Source of the DNA: Theropithecus gelada
Taxonomy: Eukaryota; Chordata; Mammalia; Primates; Cercopithecidae
NCBI RefSeq assembly: GCF_003255815.1
Contig: NC_037689.1
Span: 23,824,802-23,888,801, forward strand
Length of the DNA stretch: 64,000 bases
Direction of reading: 5' to 3'
How positions within the stretch are numbered: the stretch's first letter is position 1; each line of letters begins with the position of its first letter. Shown here one piece after another: positions 22,784-33,692 of the stretch. The notes below the pieces were generated by a model. It saw only the letters and a program-made list of their open reading frames with translations. It searched no databases and was not told where the DNA came from. Both the position numbers and the translations under genes were made by a program.

Positions 22784-23219
22784 CCTGATCCATGCACACA
22801 GCTGGGTCCATGCACGTGCATTCAGCATCTCCGTCCCTGCCTTCACCCATGCACACAGCCCTGATCCATGCACACAGCTGGGTCCATGCACGTGCATTCA
22901 ATATCTCCCTCCCTGCCTTCACTCATGCACACAGCTGGCTCCATACACATGCATTCAGCATCTGCCGCCCTACCTTCATCCATGCACACAGCCTTGATCC
23001 ATGCACAGAGCCCTGATCCATGCACACAGCTAGACCCACACACAAGCATTCAGCATCTCTTTCCCTACCTTCACCCATGCACACAGCCCTGATCCATGCA
23101 CACAGCTAGACCCACACACGTGCATTCAGCATCTCCCTCCCTGCCTTCCAGGCACAGAGCCCTGATCCACGCACATAGTCCTGATCCAGGGACAGAGCCC
23201 TGATCCACGCACACAGCTG
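22784..23219 (+). repeat. 76-bp minisatellite, about five to six irregular copies
   Basis: The unit runs from ccctgatccatgcacacagc through gcattcagcatctcc to cacccatgcacacag. Full copies start at 22784 and about 22860; later copies are shortened or expanded by the 19-bp ccctgatccatgcacacag sub-unit. Confidence 0.9.
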
Positions 23220-23284
23220 TTGTAGGTTTTCTGCAGCAGTATCCAGAACAGCAAAGATATGCAATCCCCCTAAGTGTCTGTCAG

Positions 23285-23404
23285 CAGAGGATGGGCTAAG
23301 ATAAAAAACAGTATAGTATAGTATATTCACACCATGGAATATGATGCAGTCATATCAAAGAAGGAAATCATGTCTTTTGCAGTGACATGGACAAATACTG
23401 CGTG
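23285..23404 (+). mobile_element. L1 fragment, sense
   Basis: caccatggaatatgatgcag followed by tcatgtcttttgcagtgaca is a typical L1 3' region. It continues after the Alu at 23732 for a short stretch. Confidence 0.7.
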
Positions 23405-23414
23405 TTTCCACTTT

Positions 23415-23731
23415 TCATTTTATTATTTTACTTTTTATTTTTATTTTTTGAGACAGAGTCTCACTCTGTCGCCCAGGCTGGAGTGCAGTGGTGCGATCTC
23501 AGCTCACTGCAGCCTTCACTTCCTGGGTTCAAGCCATCCTCCTGCCTCAGCCTCCCGAGTAGCTGGGACTACAGGCATATGCCATCATGCTGAGCTCATT
23601 TTTGTATTTTTTAGTAGAGACGGGGTTTTACCATATTGGTCAGGCTGGTCTTGCACTCGTGACCTCAGGTGATGCACCTGCCTCCGTCTCCCAAAGTGCT
23701 GGAATTATAGGTGTGAGCCACCACACTCGGC
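23415..23731 (-). mobile_element. Alu, full-length, antisense
   Basis: Flanked by tgtttccactttt at 23402 and tgtttccactttc at about 23732. It sits in an L1 fragment. Confidence 0.92.
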
Positions 23732-24192
23732 CTGTTTCCACTTTCTGAGGTCCCTTGAGTAGTCAGACTCATCAAGACAGAAAGCAGAATGGTGCTGCTA
23801 GGAGTGAGGAACAGCAGGGAAATTGGAAGTTGTATTTTAGTGGAAACAGAGCTTCAGTTTGAGAAGCAGGCCGTTGTCCTAACCAACTACTCAGACACCG
23901 AAAGTCAAATGCCCATCCTGCCATGTTCTCACTTGTCTGACTTTCAAGTGAGACTTCACCAGTGGGGTCTACACGGACACAGAGAATGGACTGACAATGA
24001 GGACATTGAAAGGTGGGAGGTTGGCAGGAGGTAGGGGATGAAAAAAATCACCTGCGGGTATAGTATTCACTGCTGGGGTGATGGGTTCACCAGAAACCCG
24101 GACTTCCGCTGTGCAATGTCTCCATGCAAGAAATCTGCACCTGTATTCCTTGAATTTATAATAAATAAGCAAATCAATAAATACATAAGCCA

Positions 24193-24487
24193 GGCCAGGC
24201 AGGGCACAGTGGCTCATGCCTGTCATCCCAGCACTTTGGGAGGCCAAGGCGGGCGGATCATGACGTCAAGAGATCAAGACCATCCTGGCCAACATGGTGA
24301 AACTCCGTCTCTATTAAAAATATAAAAATTAGCTGGGCATGGTGGGACATGCCTGTCATCCCAGCTACTCAGGAGGCTGAGGTAGGAGAATCGCTTGAAC
24401 CCGGGAGGCAGGGGTTGCAGTGAGCCAAAATCGTGCCACTGCACTCCAGCCTGGGCGACAGAGCATCTCAAAAAAAGAAAGAAAGAA
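24193..24487 (+). mobile_element. Alu, sense, with 55-bp flanking direct repeats
   Basis: ggcagggcacagtggctcat to a gaaagaaa tail. The 55 bp before it (24139-24193) recur directly after it (24494-24548) with seven mismatches. Both arms carry gtcatccc. Confidence 0.9.
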
Positions 24488-24775
24488 ACCGGTACCTGTA
24501 CTCCTTCAGTTTACAATAAATAAGGGAATCAATAAATACACAAGCCAGTTGGTGAGAGGAGCCATTAAGATAAACAAAGCCTTGTGAAGGGAAAAGCAAG
24601 CACCCAGGCGAAGCCCTGTCTTCGGAGGTTTTGGCACAGGCCTGAATGAAGCGAAGGAGAGGGACTGGATACCTGGGGGAAGGGCACGCGTGGAGCAGGA
24701 AACAGCCAGGGCCCAGGCTTGCACATTGGAGGGAAGGGTTCGTGAAGTCCCTGGTGGTTCCACCTGGAGCAATTT

Positions 24776-25091
24776 CTTTTTTTCCTCTCTTTTTTTTCTT
24801 TTTTTTTCTGAGGTGGAGTTTCGCTGTTGTCACCCAGGCTGGAGTGCAGTGGTACAATCTCGGCTCACTGCAACCTCCTGCTCCCGGGTTCAAGCGATTC
24901 TCCTGCCTCAGCCTCCCGAGTAGCTAGGATGACAGACGCCCACCACCACACCCGGCTAATTTTTGTATTTTTAGTAGAGACGGGGTTTCACCACGTTGGC
25001 CAGGCTGGTCTTGAACTTCTGATCTCAGGTGATCCACCCGCCTCAACCTCCCAAAGCGCTGGGATTACAGGCGTGAGCCACCACGCCCGGC
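24776..25091 (-). mobile_element. Alu, full-length, antisense
   Basis: Target duplication ccacctggagcaattt (about 24760) and ccacctggggcatttt (about 25091). Confidence 0.92.
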
Positions 25092-25271
25092 CACCTGGGG
25101 CATTTTCAGTGGAGCACGGGGGACTGGAAGTGAATTGTATGAATGATTACTGTATGGGGATTTGCTCCAGTGGAGACTGTAGTCAGGGACAGTCCGCAGG
25201 TGAAATAGAAGGTCCAGCGAGGGTGGTTAGATTTGTTTCTTTATTTAAAAAAAAAAAAAAAGAAATTGGGG

Positions 25272-25559
25272 GGCTGGGTATGGTGTCTCATGTCTAATCT
25301 CAGCACTTTGGCAGGCTGAGGCAGGTGGCTCACTTTGAGACTGTGAGTTCGAGGTCACATCGAAACCTATTGAAACCCCGTCTCTACTAAAAATATAAAA
25401 ATTAGCCAGGCATGGTGGGACGCACCTGCGGTCCCAGCTACTCAGAAGGCTGAGGCAGAATTGCTTGAACCCAGCAGGCGGAGGATGCAGTGAGCCAAGA
25501 TTGCACCACTGCACTCCAGCCTGGGCGAGAGCAAAGCTCTATCTTAAAAAATAAAAAAC
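25272..25559 (+). mobile_element. Alu, sense, small internal deletions
   Basis: ggctgggtatggtgtctcat start; the first arm lacks about 10-20 bp. Tail ttaaaaaataaaaaac. Confidence 0.85.
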
Positions 25560-25838
25560 AATTCCCAGTACCTGCATCCTTGACTTGACTAATTAACCCG
25601 TCACCCTCTCGGCACGTCAATCCAAGTTCCAATCAACCCCAAGACACATTTTCATTAGACTGCATGGTGGATGCAAATACATGCTTAAGACAAGCAATGA
25701 TACAAGTGGTCTGCTTCATGGTGAAGTGGGCACAGTCTACACTGCAAATTTGTGCATTTTGATGGCAGGCCTGATCACACGATTTCAAAGTGGTCAGGAT
25801 GTCCTGTACGGTGGAGCTGATACACTCAGCATTTACAA

Positions 25839-25842
<4 letters not shown>

Positions 25843-25869
<27 letters not shown>

Positions 25870-26155
25870 GAGGTGGAGTTTCGCTCTTGTTGCCCAGGCT
25901 GGAATGCAGTGGCATGATCTCGGCTCACCACAATCTCCGCCCCTGGGTTCAAGCGATTCTCCTGTCTCAGCCTCCCAAGTAGCTGGGATTACAGGTGTCT
26001 GCCACTGCACCTGGCTAATTTTTGTATTTCTAGTAGAGATGGGGTTTCTCCATGTTGGTTAGGCTGGTCTCAAACTCCTGCCCTCAGGTGATCCACCTGC
26101 TTTGGCCTCCCCAAGTGTTGGGACTACAGGCATGAGTCACCGCAGGCACCCGGCC
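25843..26155 (-). mobile_element. Alu, full-length, antisense
   Basis: Poly-T of 27, then gaggtggagtttcgctcttg to gcaggcacccggcc. Confidence 0.9.
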
Positions 26156-26448
26156 GATGGCTCTTTTTTGTAACACCCATTGATCTTAAGACAATGAGGG
26201 TGGGAAGAGAGGTAACAGTCACGTTCACTGGCTCCCTCGGAGGGGCACACATTGTAGGGGGTTACTGAGTTTCACTGATGAAGCTGTGAGGAGCTTCCTA
26301 GAGGTCTGAAGAGCACACGTGCCCTCTGAAAGATTAATAAGCTACTGTCCTACCGAGGCTGAGACCATCCGCATGTCTCAGCATGAGGAATGGCCTGGTG
26401 CATCTGTATACCGGACAAATCAAACCCCTCGTCTTTATAAATGCACAA

Positions 26449-26735
26449 ACCATAATCCCAGTGCTTGGGGAGGCCACAGCAGAAGGATTGCTGGGGGCCA
26501 GGAACTGGAGACCAAGCTGAGCAACGTAGCAAGACCCACCCTGGCTCTACCGAAAAATGTTTAAAAAATTAGCCAGGTGTGGTGGTGCATTCCCGTAGTC
26601 CCAGGTACTCAGGAGGTGGAGGTGGCGTGATTGTTTGAGTCCAGCAGGTCGAGGCTGCCATGAGCTGTGATTGTGCCACCGCACTCCAGCCTGGGGGACA
26701 AGGTGAGATCCCATCTCAAAAACCAACCAACCAAC
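26449..26735 (+). mobile_element. Alu (J-like), 5'-truncated, sense
   Basis: Starts at cataatcccagtgcttgggg. Heavily diverged left arm, better right arm, tail with (ccaa)n. Confidence 0.8.
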
Positions 26736-26944
26736 CTCCTGGTTTTTCTCCAGGTAGTAACTGGTCGCCCAGGTGAGTGGCTGTGAAACTGGAATCGAGT
26801 CCATGTGTTCTGATGACACAGAGGATAGCGGCTTCAGAGTGACACGCAACTATGCCCTCAGATGATATGAAACATCACAGAGATATGTACGTCACACAGA
26901 TTCTCTCCAGGGACCACTGGGCAGGTCCTGCAACGTTTGTCTTT

Positions 26945-27234
26945 CTTTTCTTTTTTTTTTTGAGATGGAGTTTCAGGCTGGAGTGCAGTGGTGCAATCTC
27001 GGCTCACTGCAACCTCCGCCTCCTGGGTTCAAGCGATTCTCCTGCCTCAGCCTCCCAAGTAGCTGGGATGACAGGCACGCACCACCACGCTTGGCTCATT
27101 TTTTTGTATTTTTTAATAGAGATGGTGTTTCACTATGTTTGCCAGGCTGGTCTTGAACTTTTGACCTCAAGTAATCTGCCCAGCTTGGCCTCCCAAAGTG
27201 CTGGGATGACAGGCATGAGACACGGCACCCAGCT
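26945..27234 (-). mobile_element. Alu, antisense, with a 16-bp deletion near its 3' end
   Basis: gagatggagtttcaggctgg joins two parts that are normally separated by ctcttgtcgcccagg-like sequence. It carries gggatgacagg in both arms. Confidence 0.88.
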
Positions 27235-27239
27235 GATCT

Positions 27240-27580
27240 TCCAAGTCTAAATATACAATGCACGCATGCATACGCACTAGTAAATAATACATATACAGCA
27301 ATACAGAATTACCATTATAAAGGCAGCATCAAGCTACTGCTACTGGATAGCCTTTTCTTTAAAATTCTTAGATTATTTTAATTTCATTGCCAGGCTAATG
27401 CATATTCTTCTACTCTAGAATTTTCAAGTTTCCATAATGTTGTCTCTTATACAAAGGCAGTGTGACTCAAGCAATACCCCGTGGTTATTTTTAATCGAAA
27501 TTTGCAGATGATGATCAAAGGATTAAAGAATGATTCATGTGGCTAAAGTTCCACTTTGCTTGTTAAATATTTACAGAAAA
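27240..27580. other. AT-rich intron DNA
   Basis: No repeat or exon recognised. Confidence 0.45.
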
Positions 27581-27602
27581 AAAAAAAAAAAAAAAAGATC
27601 AA

Positions 27603-27822
27603 GGCCAGCCATGATGGCTCATGCCTGTCATCTCAGCACTTTGGGAGGCAGAGGTGGGAGAATCACCTGAGGCCAGGATTTCAAGGCTGCCGCCAAGCAT
27701 TGTATCATAATCCCAGCGCACAAGACCACCCTGGGCAAACAGCAACATGCCGTATCTACAAAAAAAAAAAAAAGTACTGCAGCCAGGTTAACAGAGCAAG
27801 ACCTGGTCACTAAAAAATTTAA
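27603..27822 (+). mobile_element. Alu, old, internally deleted, sense
   Basis: ggccagccatgatggctcat left arm; a short A-run linker near 27760, then a very short right arm (cagccaggttaacagagc). Confidence 0.75.
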
Positions 27823-27826
27823 AAGA

Positions 27827-27950
27827 GGCCGGGCGCGGTGGCTCATGCCTGTAATCCCAGCACTCTGGGAGGCCGAGGAGGGCGGATCACGAGGTCAGCA
27901 GATCGAGACCATCCTGGCTAACACGGTGAAACCCCGTCTCTACTAAAAAT

Positions 27951-27981
<31 letters not shown>

Positions 27982-28150
27982 TAGCCAGGCGTGGTGGTGG
28001 GCACCTGTGGTCCCAGCTACTCGGGAAGCTGAGACAGGAGAATGGCGTGAACCCGGGAGGCAGAGCTTGCAGTGAGCCAAGATCGTGCCACTGCACTCCA
28101 GCCTGGGCCACAGAGCCAGACTCCGTCTCAAAAAAAAAAAAAAAAAAAAA
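27827..28150 (+). mobile_element. AluY with a (CA)n in its middle A-rich linker
   Basis: ggccgggcgcggtggctcat; atcacgaggtcagcagatcg. The linker at 27951-27976 is a CA dinucleotide run of about 13 units. Target duplication aaaaaatttaaaa(a)ga. Confidence 0.92.
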
Positions 28151-28373
28151 TTTAAAAAGAGAAAAACAGCAAATGCTCTCCTTGGATACCAAAGTCACTC
28201 TGAGGGATTCATGGGGGTTTTATAAGCATGGAATGTATCCAAATTGTGGTGTCTTGCTAGCAAAAACTTAGTGCTTAATACAGTAACTAATATTTTGAAA
28301 TTCCTTTGCTTGACGAACTAGAGATGCGAAGAACAATGGATAAGAAAGCAAACTGCAAAATAAGGGCAGTACA

Positions 28374-28684
28374 GTTGGGCGCAGTGGCTCACGACTGTCA
28401 TCCCAGCACGTAGGGAGGCCAAGGCGGGCGGATCACCTGAGGTCAGGAGTTCGAGACCAGCCTGGCCAACATGGGGAAACCCCATCCCTACTAAAAATAC
28501 AACACTTAGCCAGGCATGGTGGCGGGCACCTGTCATCCCAGCTACTCAGGAGGCTGAGGCAGGAGAATCACTTGAACCCAGGAGGCAGAGGTTGCAGTGA
28601 GCTGAGATCACGCCACTGCATGCCAGCCTGGGTGACACAGTGAGACTCTGTCTCAAAAAACAAAAAAAAAGAAAAAGAAAAAAA
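28374..28684 (+). mobile_element. Alu, sense, with 70-bp flanking direct repeats
   Basis: ttgggcgcagtggctcacga to an A-rich tail. The 70 bp at 28297-28366 recur at 28685-28754 immediately after the tail with five mismatches. Both arms carry gtcatccc. Confidence 0.92.
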
Positions 28685-28689
28685 GAAAT

Positions 28690-29018
28690 TCCATTGCTTG
28701 AGGAATTAGAGATTCGAAGAACAATTGATAAGAAAGCAAACTGCAAAATAAGGGAAGGAATTAATCCCCCGAAAACGTCTGCGATGGAGGAGCGCAGCTC
28801 ATTTCATGAGAGACTTTCAGATGAAATCAAGAGCAATGCCAGGAGTCCAACAGGGAGAAAAGGAAATTTGTAACCAAGCATTAATTCCAAAACTTGATGA
28901 AACAGACAATTATCTAAGGGAAAAGCTGTCTAAACTGACTCAGAAAGAGGTGGAAAACGTCAACGAAGCAATAGACGCCCAAGGAATTTTGAAAGCTGAG
29001 TTAGAATCGCTCTTCTGA
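28690..29018 (+). pseudogene. unrecognised coding-like fragment with frameshift
   Basis: Two overlapping plus-strand frames (28640-28873 and 28806-29018) join to a charged, helix-prone sequence: EELEIRRTIDKKANCKIREG in the first, then KLDETDNYLREKLSKLTQKE and ending KAELESLF in the second. The change of frame near 28870 would need a frameshift. Composition suggests a coiled-coil protein remnant or a decayed transposon ORF. I do not recognise the parent gene. Confidence 0.25.
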
Positions 29019-29252
29019 AAATTCCTCAACCCACGCGGTTTTGAAGGCGAATCGTGGCAGTGTTTCAAAAGCAGATGCTTTAAAAAATGCTAATTAGATG
29101 ATTCTGCAAGGTAATGGGAAAAACAGAAAAGCTTCTCGAGGTTCTTTGTTTTGTAAACAAATTATTAAAACTTTAGAATCCCAACTTGAGATAGACAGGA
29201 ACGAAAGTAAATCTATAGCTCCCAGATACATATCACTGCAAAAGACCTCAAG

Positions 29253-29554
29253 GGGGACAGGCACGGTCGCTCACTTCTGTCATCCCAGCACTTCGGGAGA
29301 CCAAGGCGGGCAGATTACTTGAGGCAGCTCAGGAGTTCGAGACCTGCCTGGCCAACGTGGTGAAACCGTGTCTTTACTAAAAATACAAAAACTGGCCAGG
29401 TGTGGTGGTGCACACCTGTAGTCCCAGCTACTCAGGAGGCTGAGGCAGGAGAATTGCTTGAACCCGGGAGGTGGAAGTTGCTGTGAGCCGAGATCGTACC
29501 ACGGCACTCCAGCCTGGGCGACAGAGAGGTTCCATCTCAAACAGACAGACAGAG
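29253..29554 (+). mobile_element. Alu, full-length, sense
   Basis: gacaggcacggtcgctcact start; tail with (cagacaga)n. Confidence 0.9.
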
Positions 29555-29639
29555 AAAAGAACTGAAGGGAATGGCTGGGGCATGAAATCCTGCAGTGCTT
29601 AAGAAGATAACGCATCATAACAACACAGATCATTGCAGA

Positions 29640-30560
29640 AACATGGGACCATTCAGTGGCTGGATCTTAAAAACCAGTACCCCAAAGTACGGGGCTTTAT
29701 CCTGCGGAACTGAACACGCCTCAAGATCTCTCTGACCTCCCCGTCCTGGGTCCTCTGTGTCTCCCGATGCACCGGATGAAATTGTTCTCTGAAATTCCCT
29801 GAAGTCCGGACCCGCCAAAGAAGAAAAATGACCACTGGCCCCTTCCCTGAGCTCCTGAACCCACATCGCGGGAAGAAAGACTGACGTCTGTCAACAGCCC
29901 TGCAGAGAATTCTCATAAACCACTGTCTGTTCTGCGGGCTCAACAGCCTCTGTCCCTGGACAGACTCGTCATAAACCATTATCTGAGGCTGGGCTCGGTG
30001 GCTCACACCTGTCATCCCAGCACTTTGGGAGGCCGAGGCGGGCGGATCATGAGGTCAGGAGTTCAAGACCAGCCTGGCCAACATGGCGAAACCCCATCTC
30101 TACTAAAAATACAAAATTAGCCGGCTGTGGGGGTTCACGCCTGTAATCCCAGCTACTCCGGAGGCTGAGGCAGGAGAATCGCTTGAACCCGGGAGGCGGA
30201 GGCTGCACTGGGCAGAGGTCGCGCCACTGCACTCCAGTCTGGGCAACAAAGCACGAAACTCCATCTCAAAAAAAAAACAAGCAAACAAACAACAACAAAA
30301 AAAAACATGATCTGTTTTTGGGCCACTGTACATGTTCAAACCCATTGACTTCCCTTAAAAATCATTTGCTGTTCCCTAAATTCCTCCCCAATTCCCCACT
30401 CCCTTTCCCCTAAGGAGAAGAGGACAAAAGCATGTGTACCCCCTTGTGCGATGGGGCAGTTCCTCTGACATTCTCCTCCATGTATGAGAATACACTTGCC
30501 TGTCATTTCCTTTATTCATCTTTCAATAAGGGAAACTGTATTTTGGGGGTTGATTTTTCA
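29640..30560 (+). mobile_element. possible LTR-like sequence around an Alu
   Basis: Sequence on both sides of the Alu at 29987 (for example tccctggacagactcgtc before and cctaaggagaagaggac after) has LTR-like character. Family not recognised. Confidence 0.3.
29987..30305 (+). mobile_element. Alu, full-length, sense
   Basis: ggctgggctcggtggctcac; tail aaaacaagcaaacaaacaac. Confidence 0.9.
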
Positions 30561-30789
30561 GCAAACCTTCAAAAGGCAAAGGGGGATGTTTTTCCCTTGG
30601 CCTTTCCCTTCCCTACCATGGCATCCCCAAAGGGTCTGCAGCTCCTAAGAAGATTCATTTATGGACACTACGCAGCTACACAGCGTCACCCACCGAGCTC
30701 GCAGGCAACCAAGGCTTTGGGGTGAGAATGTACAAATACATCACCCAATGCGAGCCCCCAACACCGCACACGCGGCCTGGAAGTGGCTG

Positions 30790-31342
30790 TGTCAGAGGTG
30801 TGTGAACCACAGTGACTCCATCTTGAATGGGGGCAGGGTGAAATGAGGCAGAGACCTACTGGGCTGCATTCCCAGACGGTTAAGGCATTCTAAGTCGCAG
30901 GATGACAAAAGAGGTCGGTACAAGGTACAGGTCACAAAGACCTTGCTGATACAACAGGTTGCAGTAAAGAAGTCGGCCAGAACCCACAAAAAGCAAAATG
31001 GAGACGAGAGTGACCTCTGGTTGTCCTCACTGCTACACTCCCACCAGCACCATGACACTTACAAATGCCACGGCAACATCAGAAAGCTACCCTGTATGCT
31101 CTAAAAAGGGGAGGCATGAATAATCCATCGCTTGTTTAGCGTATCATCAAGAAATAACCATAAAAATGGGCCACCAGCAACCCTCAGGGCTGCTCTGTCT
31201 ACGGAGCAGCCATTCTTTATTCCTCTACTTTCTCAATAAACTTGCTTTCGCTGTGCACCGCAGACTCCTCCTGAATTCTTTCTTGCATGAGATCCAAGAA
31301 CCGTCCCTTGGGGTCTGGATTGGGAACCCCTTTCCCGTAGCA
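30790..31342 (+). mobile_element. solitary class I ERV LTR next to DHRSX exon
   Basis: Begins tgtcagaggtgtgtgaacc, has gactccatcttgaatgggg, catgaataatccatcgcttg, ggctgctctgtctacggagc, the polyadenylation hexamer in ctcaataaacttgctttc, and ends ggaacccctttcccgtagca. An inverted relative is at 36380-36960. It is antisense to DHRSX, and its 3' end lies about 43 bp beyond the exon 6 donor. Confidence 0.8.
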
Positions 31343-31385
31343 TCTTCACGTGTAGCCATGAACCAGAGAAGCAGAAGGGGCTTAC

Positions 31386-31593
31386 CTTCAAAAGCAACCA
31401 GCTGAAAAGCTTCATGACCAGACGGGTGCCCCAGAACACATGCTGATAGAGGTCCGTGTGGACCACCCCAGGGTCCACCACGTTGGCGGTCACGTGGCTT
31501 CCCTCAGCTGCCAGCAGCCGCTGGAGGTGGTAGGTGAACAGGACAAGTGCCAGCTTGCTCTGGGCGTACGCTGCGTGGGCTGAGTAGCAGGCA
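31386..31593 (-). CDS. DHRSX: DHRSX coding exon (probably exon 6), partial CDS
   Basis: This internal exon carries the SDR active site. The minus-strand acceptor is cttgccccgcag. The first base T completes an AGT Ser codon with the preceding exon, followed by ACYSAHAAYAQSKLALVLF. The YAQSK motif is the catalytic Tyr-x-x-x-Lys, and VDPGVVHTD is the conserved PG motif after the active site. The exon ends WLLLK in phase 0 at donor gtaag. It is 208 nt and open throughout. The last 27 residues differ from the human protein, as I remember it, at about nine sites, while the first 43 differ at about one. An antisense solitary LTR ends about 43 bp past the donor. The gene looks functional: splice sites, frame and catalytic residues are all intact. 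Confidence 0.95.
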
Positions 31594-31840
31594 CTGCGGG
31601 GCAAGCAGGAGAAGGTGTGAGAGGCTGACGGCATTCCTGCCCAAGTGCCTCATCCGCGCAGCATCTGTACCAGTGGCCACATCTACAGGCAGCCACCTCC
31701 CCTGGACCCACGTGTGATCATGCCATCTCTTGGCCAGTTGGCCAATGCGTGCGGATTGTTCTAGTGCACCATCTTATTACAGACTCATCCCTTAATTGTA
31801 TTGGGGTCAGACATGTTAAATTATGTCACTAATTTTTAAT

Positions 31841-32142
31841 TTTTATTTATTTTTTTTTGAGACAGAGTCTCACTCTGTCGCCCAGGCTGGAGTGCAGTGG
31901 TGCAATCTCGGCTCACTGCAACCTACACCTGTCTGGTTCAAGCGCTTCTCCTGCCTCAGCCTCTCCAGTAGCTGGGACTACAGGCACCTGCCACCACACT
32001 CTGCTAATTTTCTGTATTTTCAGTAAAGACTGGCGTTTTACCATATTGGCCAGGCTGGTCTCGAACTCCTGACCTCAAGTTATTCACCTGCTTCAGCCTC
32101 CCAAAGTGCTGGGATTACAGGCAGGAGTCACTGCACCTGGCT
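31841..32142 (-). mobile_element. Alu, full-length, antisense
   Basis: gagacagagtctcactctgt to cactgcacctggc. Confidence 0.9.
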
Positions 32143-32156
32143 TTCCATGCGGTCTT

Positions 32157-32455
32157 GTTTTTTTTTGTTTTTTTTGGTTTTTTTTTTTTGAGACAGATTC
32201 TCATTCTGTCACCCAGGCTGGAGTATAGTGGCACAACCTCCGCCTTCCGGGTTCAAGCGAATCGCGTGCCTCAGCCTCCAGAGTAGCTGGGATGACAGGC
32301 TCCCATCACCACACCCGGCTACTTTTTGTATTTTTAGTAGAGACAGGGTTTCACCATGTTGGCCAGGCTGGTCTTGAACTCCTGACCTCGGGTGATCCAC
32401 CCGCGTTGGCCTCCCAAAGTGCTGGGACGACAAGCATGAGCCATCGCGCCTGGCC
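32157..32455 (-). mobile_element. Alu, antisense, small deletion
   Basis: Lacks the cggctcactgcaacc region (tatagtggcacaacctccgc). It carries gggatgacagg and gggacgacaag. Confidence 0.9.
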
Positions 32456-33065
32456 ACACGTGGTCTTCTTCAGTCTCAAATCATAAAAGACATCCATAAG
32501 AGCAATTTGGCAAACTTACCAAGCTATCAAGAATTTCCCTCACATCTATTGCAAGCTCTGCAGTGTACTAAGCACGCGTTAAACTCTTTGCACCTTGGTT
32601 CAAGCAGTTTAGAGAAATGTTTTAGTATCAAGGCCATAGTGATAAAAATCGATCGGATAACCGTGGTAAAGTGAGAAACGTGCCTCTCCCTCGCTCCGGT
32701 AACCTCAATCATCAGACACAGAGAAAACTGGATGTTTCCAGCTTTGCTCCTGTAAATATGCTCCACTTTTTCTCTTGATGCCTTAGAAACACTTTTTAAA
32801 GAGATGTCATTTGTGTTGTTACATAATGTCCCTTGAAGGCACACAACCATTATAGACTCCTTTTAGAATTTAATGTTAGGAATACATCATTGGCCTTAGA
32901 ATTGGCCTCATAGTTCTTTTAAATAAGACAAAGAGAAGTATTTGAGCAATAATGTCCTTCCTCTGGGCTCCGAAGATGCCCAGAGGCGATCAATTTGCTA
33001 CACAATTATTGTAACAATATTTCAAGGTGGATGAAGGTTCATTGCTTCTTTTAGATATATATTCT
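32456..33065. other. unique-looking intron DNA
   Basis: About 600 bp with no recognised repeat. The 107-residue minus ORF (32527-32850) has no known motif. Confidence 0.5.
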
Positions 33066-33377
33066 TTTTTATTTTTTATTTTTATTATTATTTTTTGAGA
33101 CATAGTCTTGCTGTGTCGCCCAGGCTGGAGTGCGGTGGCACAATCTCAGCTCACTGCAAGCTCCGCCTCCCGAGTTCAAGTCATTCTCCTACCTCAGCCT
33201 CCCAAGTAGCTGGGACTACAGGCACCCACTACCACGCCCGGCTAATTTTCTGTATTTTTAGTAGAGGCGGGGTTTCACCGTGTTAGCCAGGATGGTCTCC
33301 ATCTCCCGACCTCGTGATCCGCCCGCCTTGGTCTCCCAAAGTGCTGGGATTACAGGCGTGAGCCACCGCGCCCGGCC
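33066..33377 (-). mobile_element. AluY, antisense
   Basis: ccgtgttagccaggatggtc and gacctcgtgatccgcccgcc mark AluY. Full length. Confidence 0.9.
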
Positions 33378-33692
33378 TAATTTTCTGAATTAACTACGTG
33401 GTATATGTATCCTGATGGAAGCTGTGAAAGGAAAATATCTTGGCCCTCCAAAATCAGGAAGCTCAAAGGAAAAGTCCAGCTGGAACCTGCTGAAGGCAAA
33501 CCTGCCTTTCATTGTATTCAAAGTCATGCCTGTGCTCACTGAGACAGACGCATATCTGATCCCCTCCTCTGGGAAGGCTCATCAGAAATCCAAACGAACG
33601 CAACCATCTGGGTCTCACCTACCTGTGACCTGGAAGCCCCCTCCCTGTTTCCAGTTGTCCCCACCTGTCAAGGACTCTACTTCTTCTTTATA

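Larger units (their letters stand above)
13707..31385 (-). other. DHRSX: DHRSX intron between the last two coding exons
   Basis: This 17.7-kb intron is bounded by the donor gtaag at 31385 and the acceptor cag at 13707. It holds many Alus, three long purine or pyrimidine tracts, a TG-rich block, a 76-bp repeat array and several LTR pieces. I see no additional exon in it. Confidence 0.9.

Noticed and set aside
22784..23219. Possible CRISPR-like repeat-spacer array
   Set aside because: The 76-bp units are contiguous with no unique spacers, and the genome is a primate one. It is a minisatellite.
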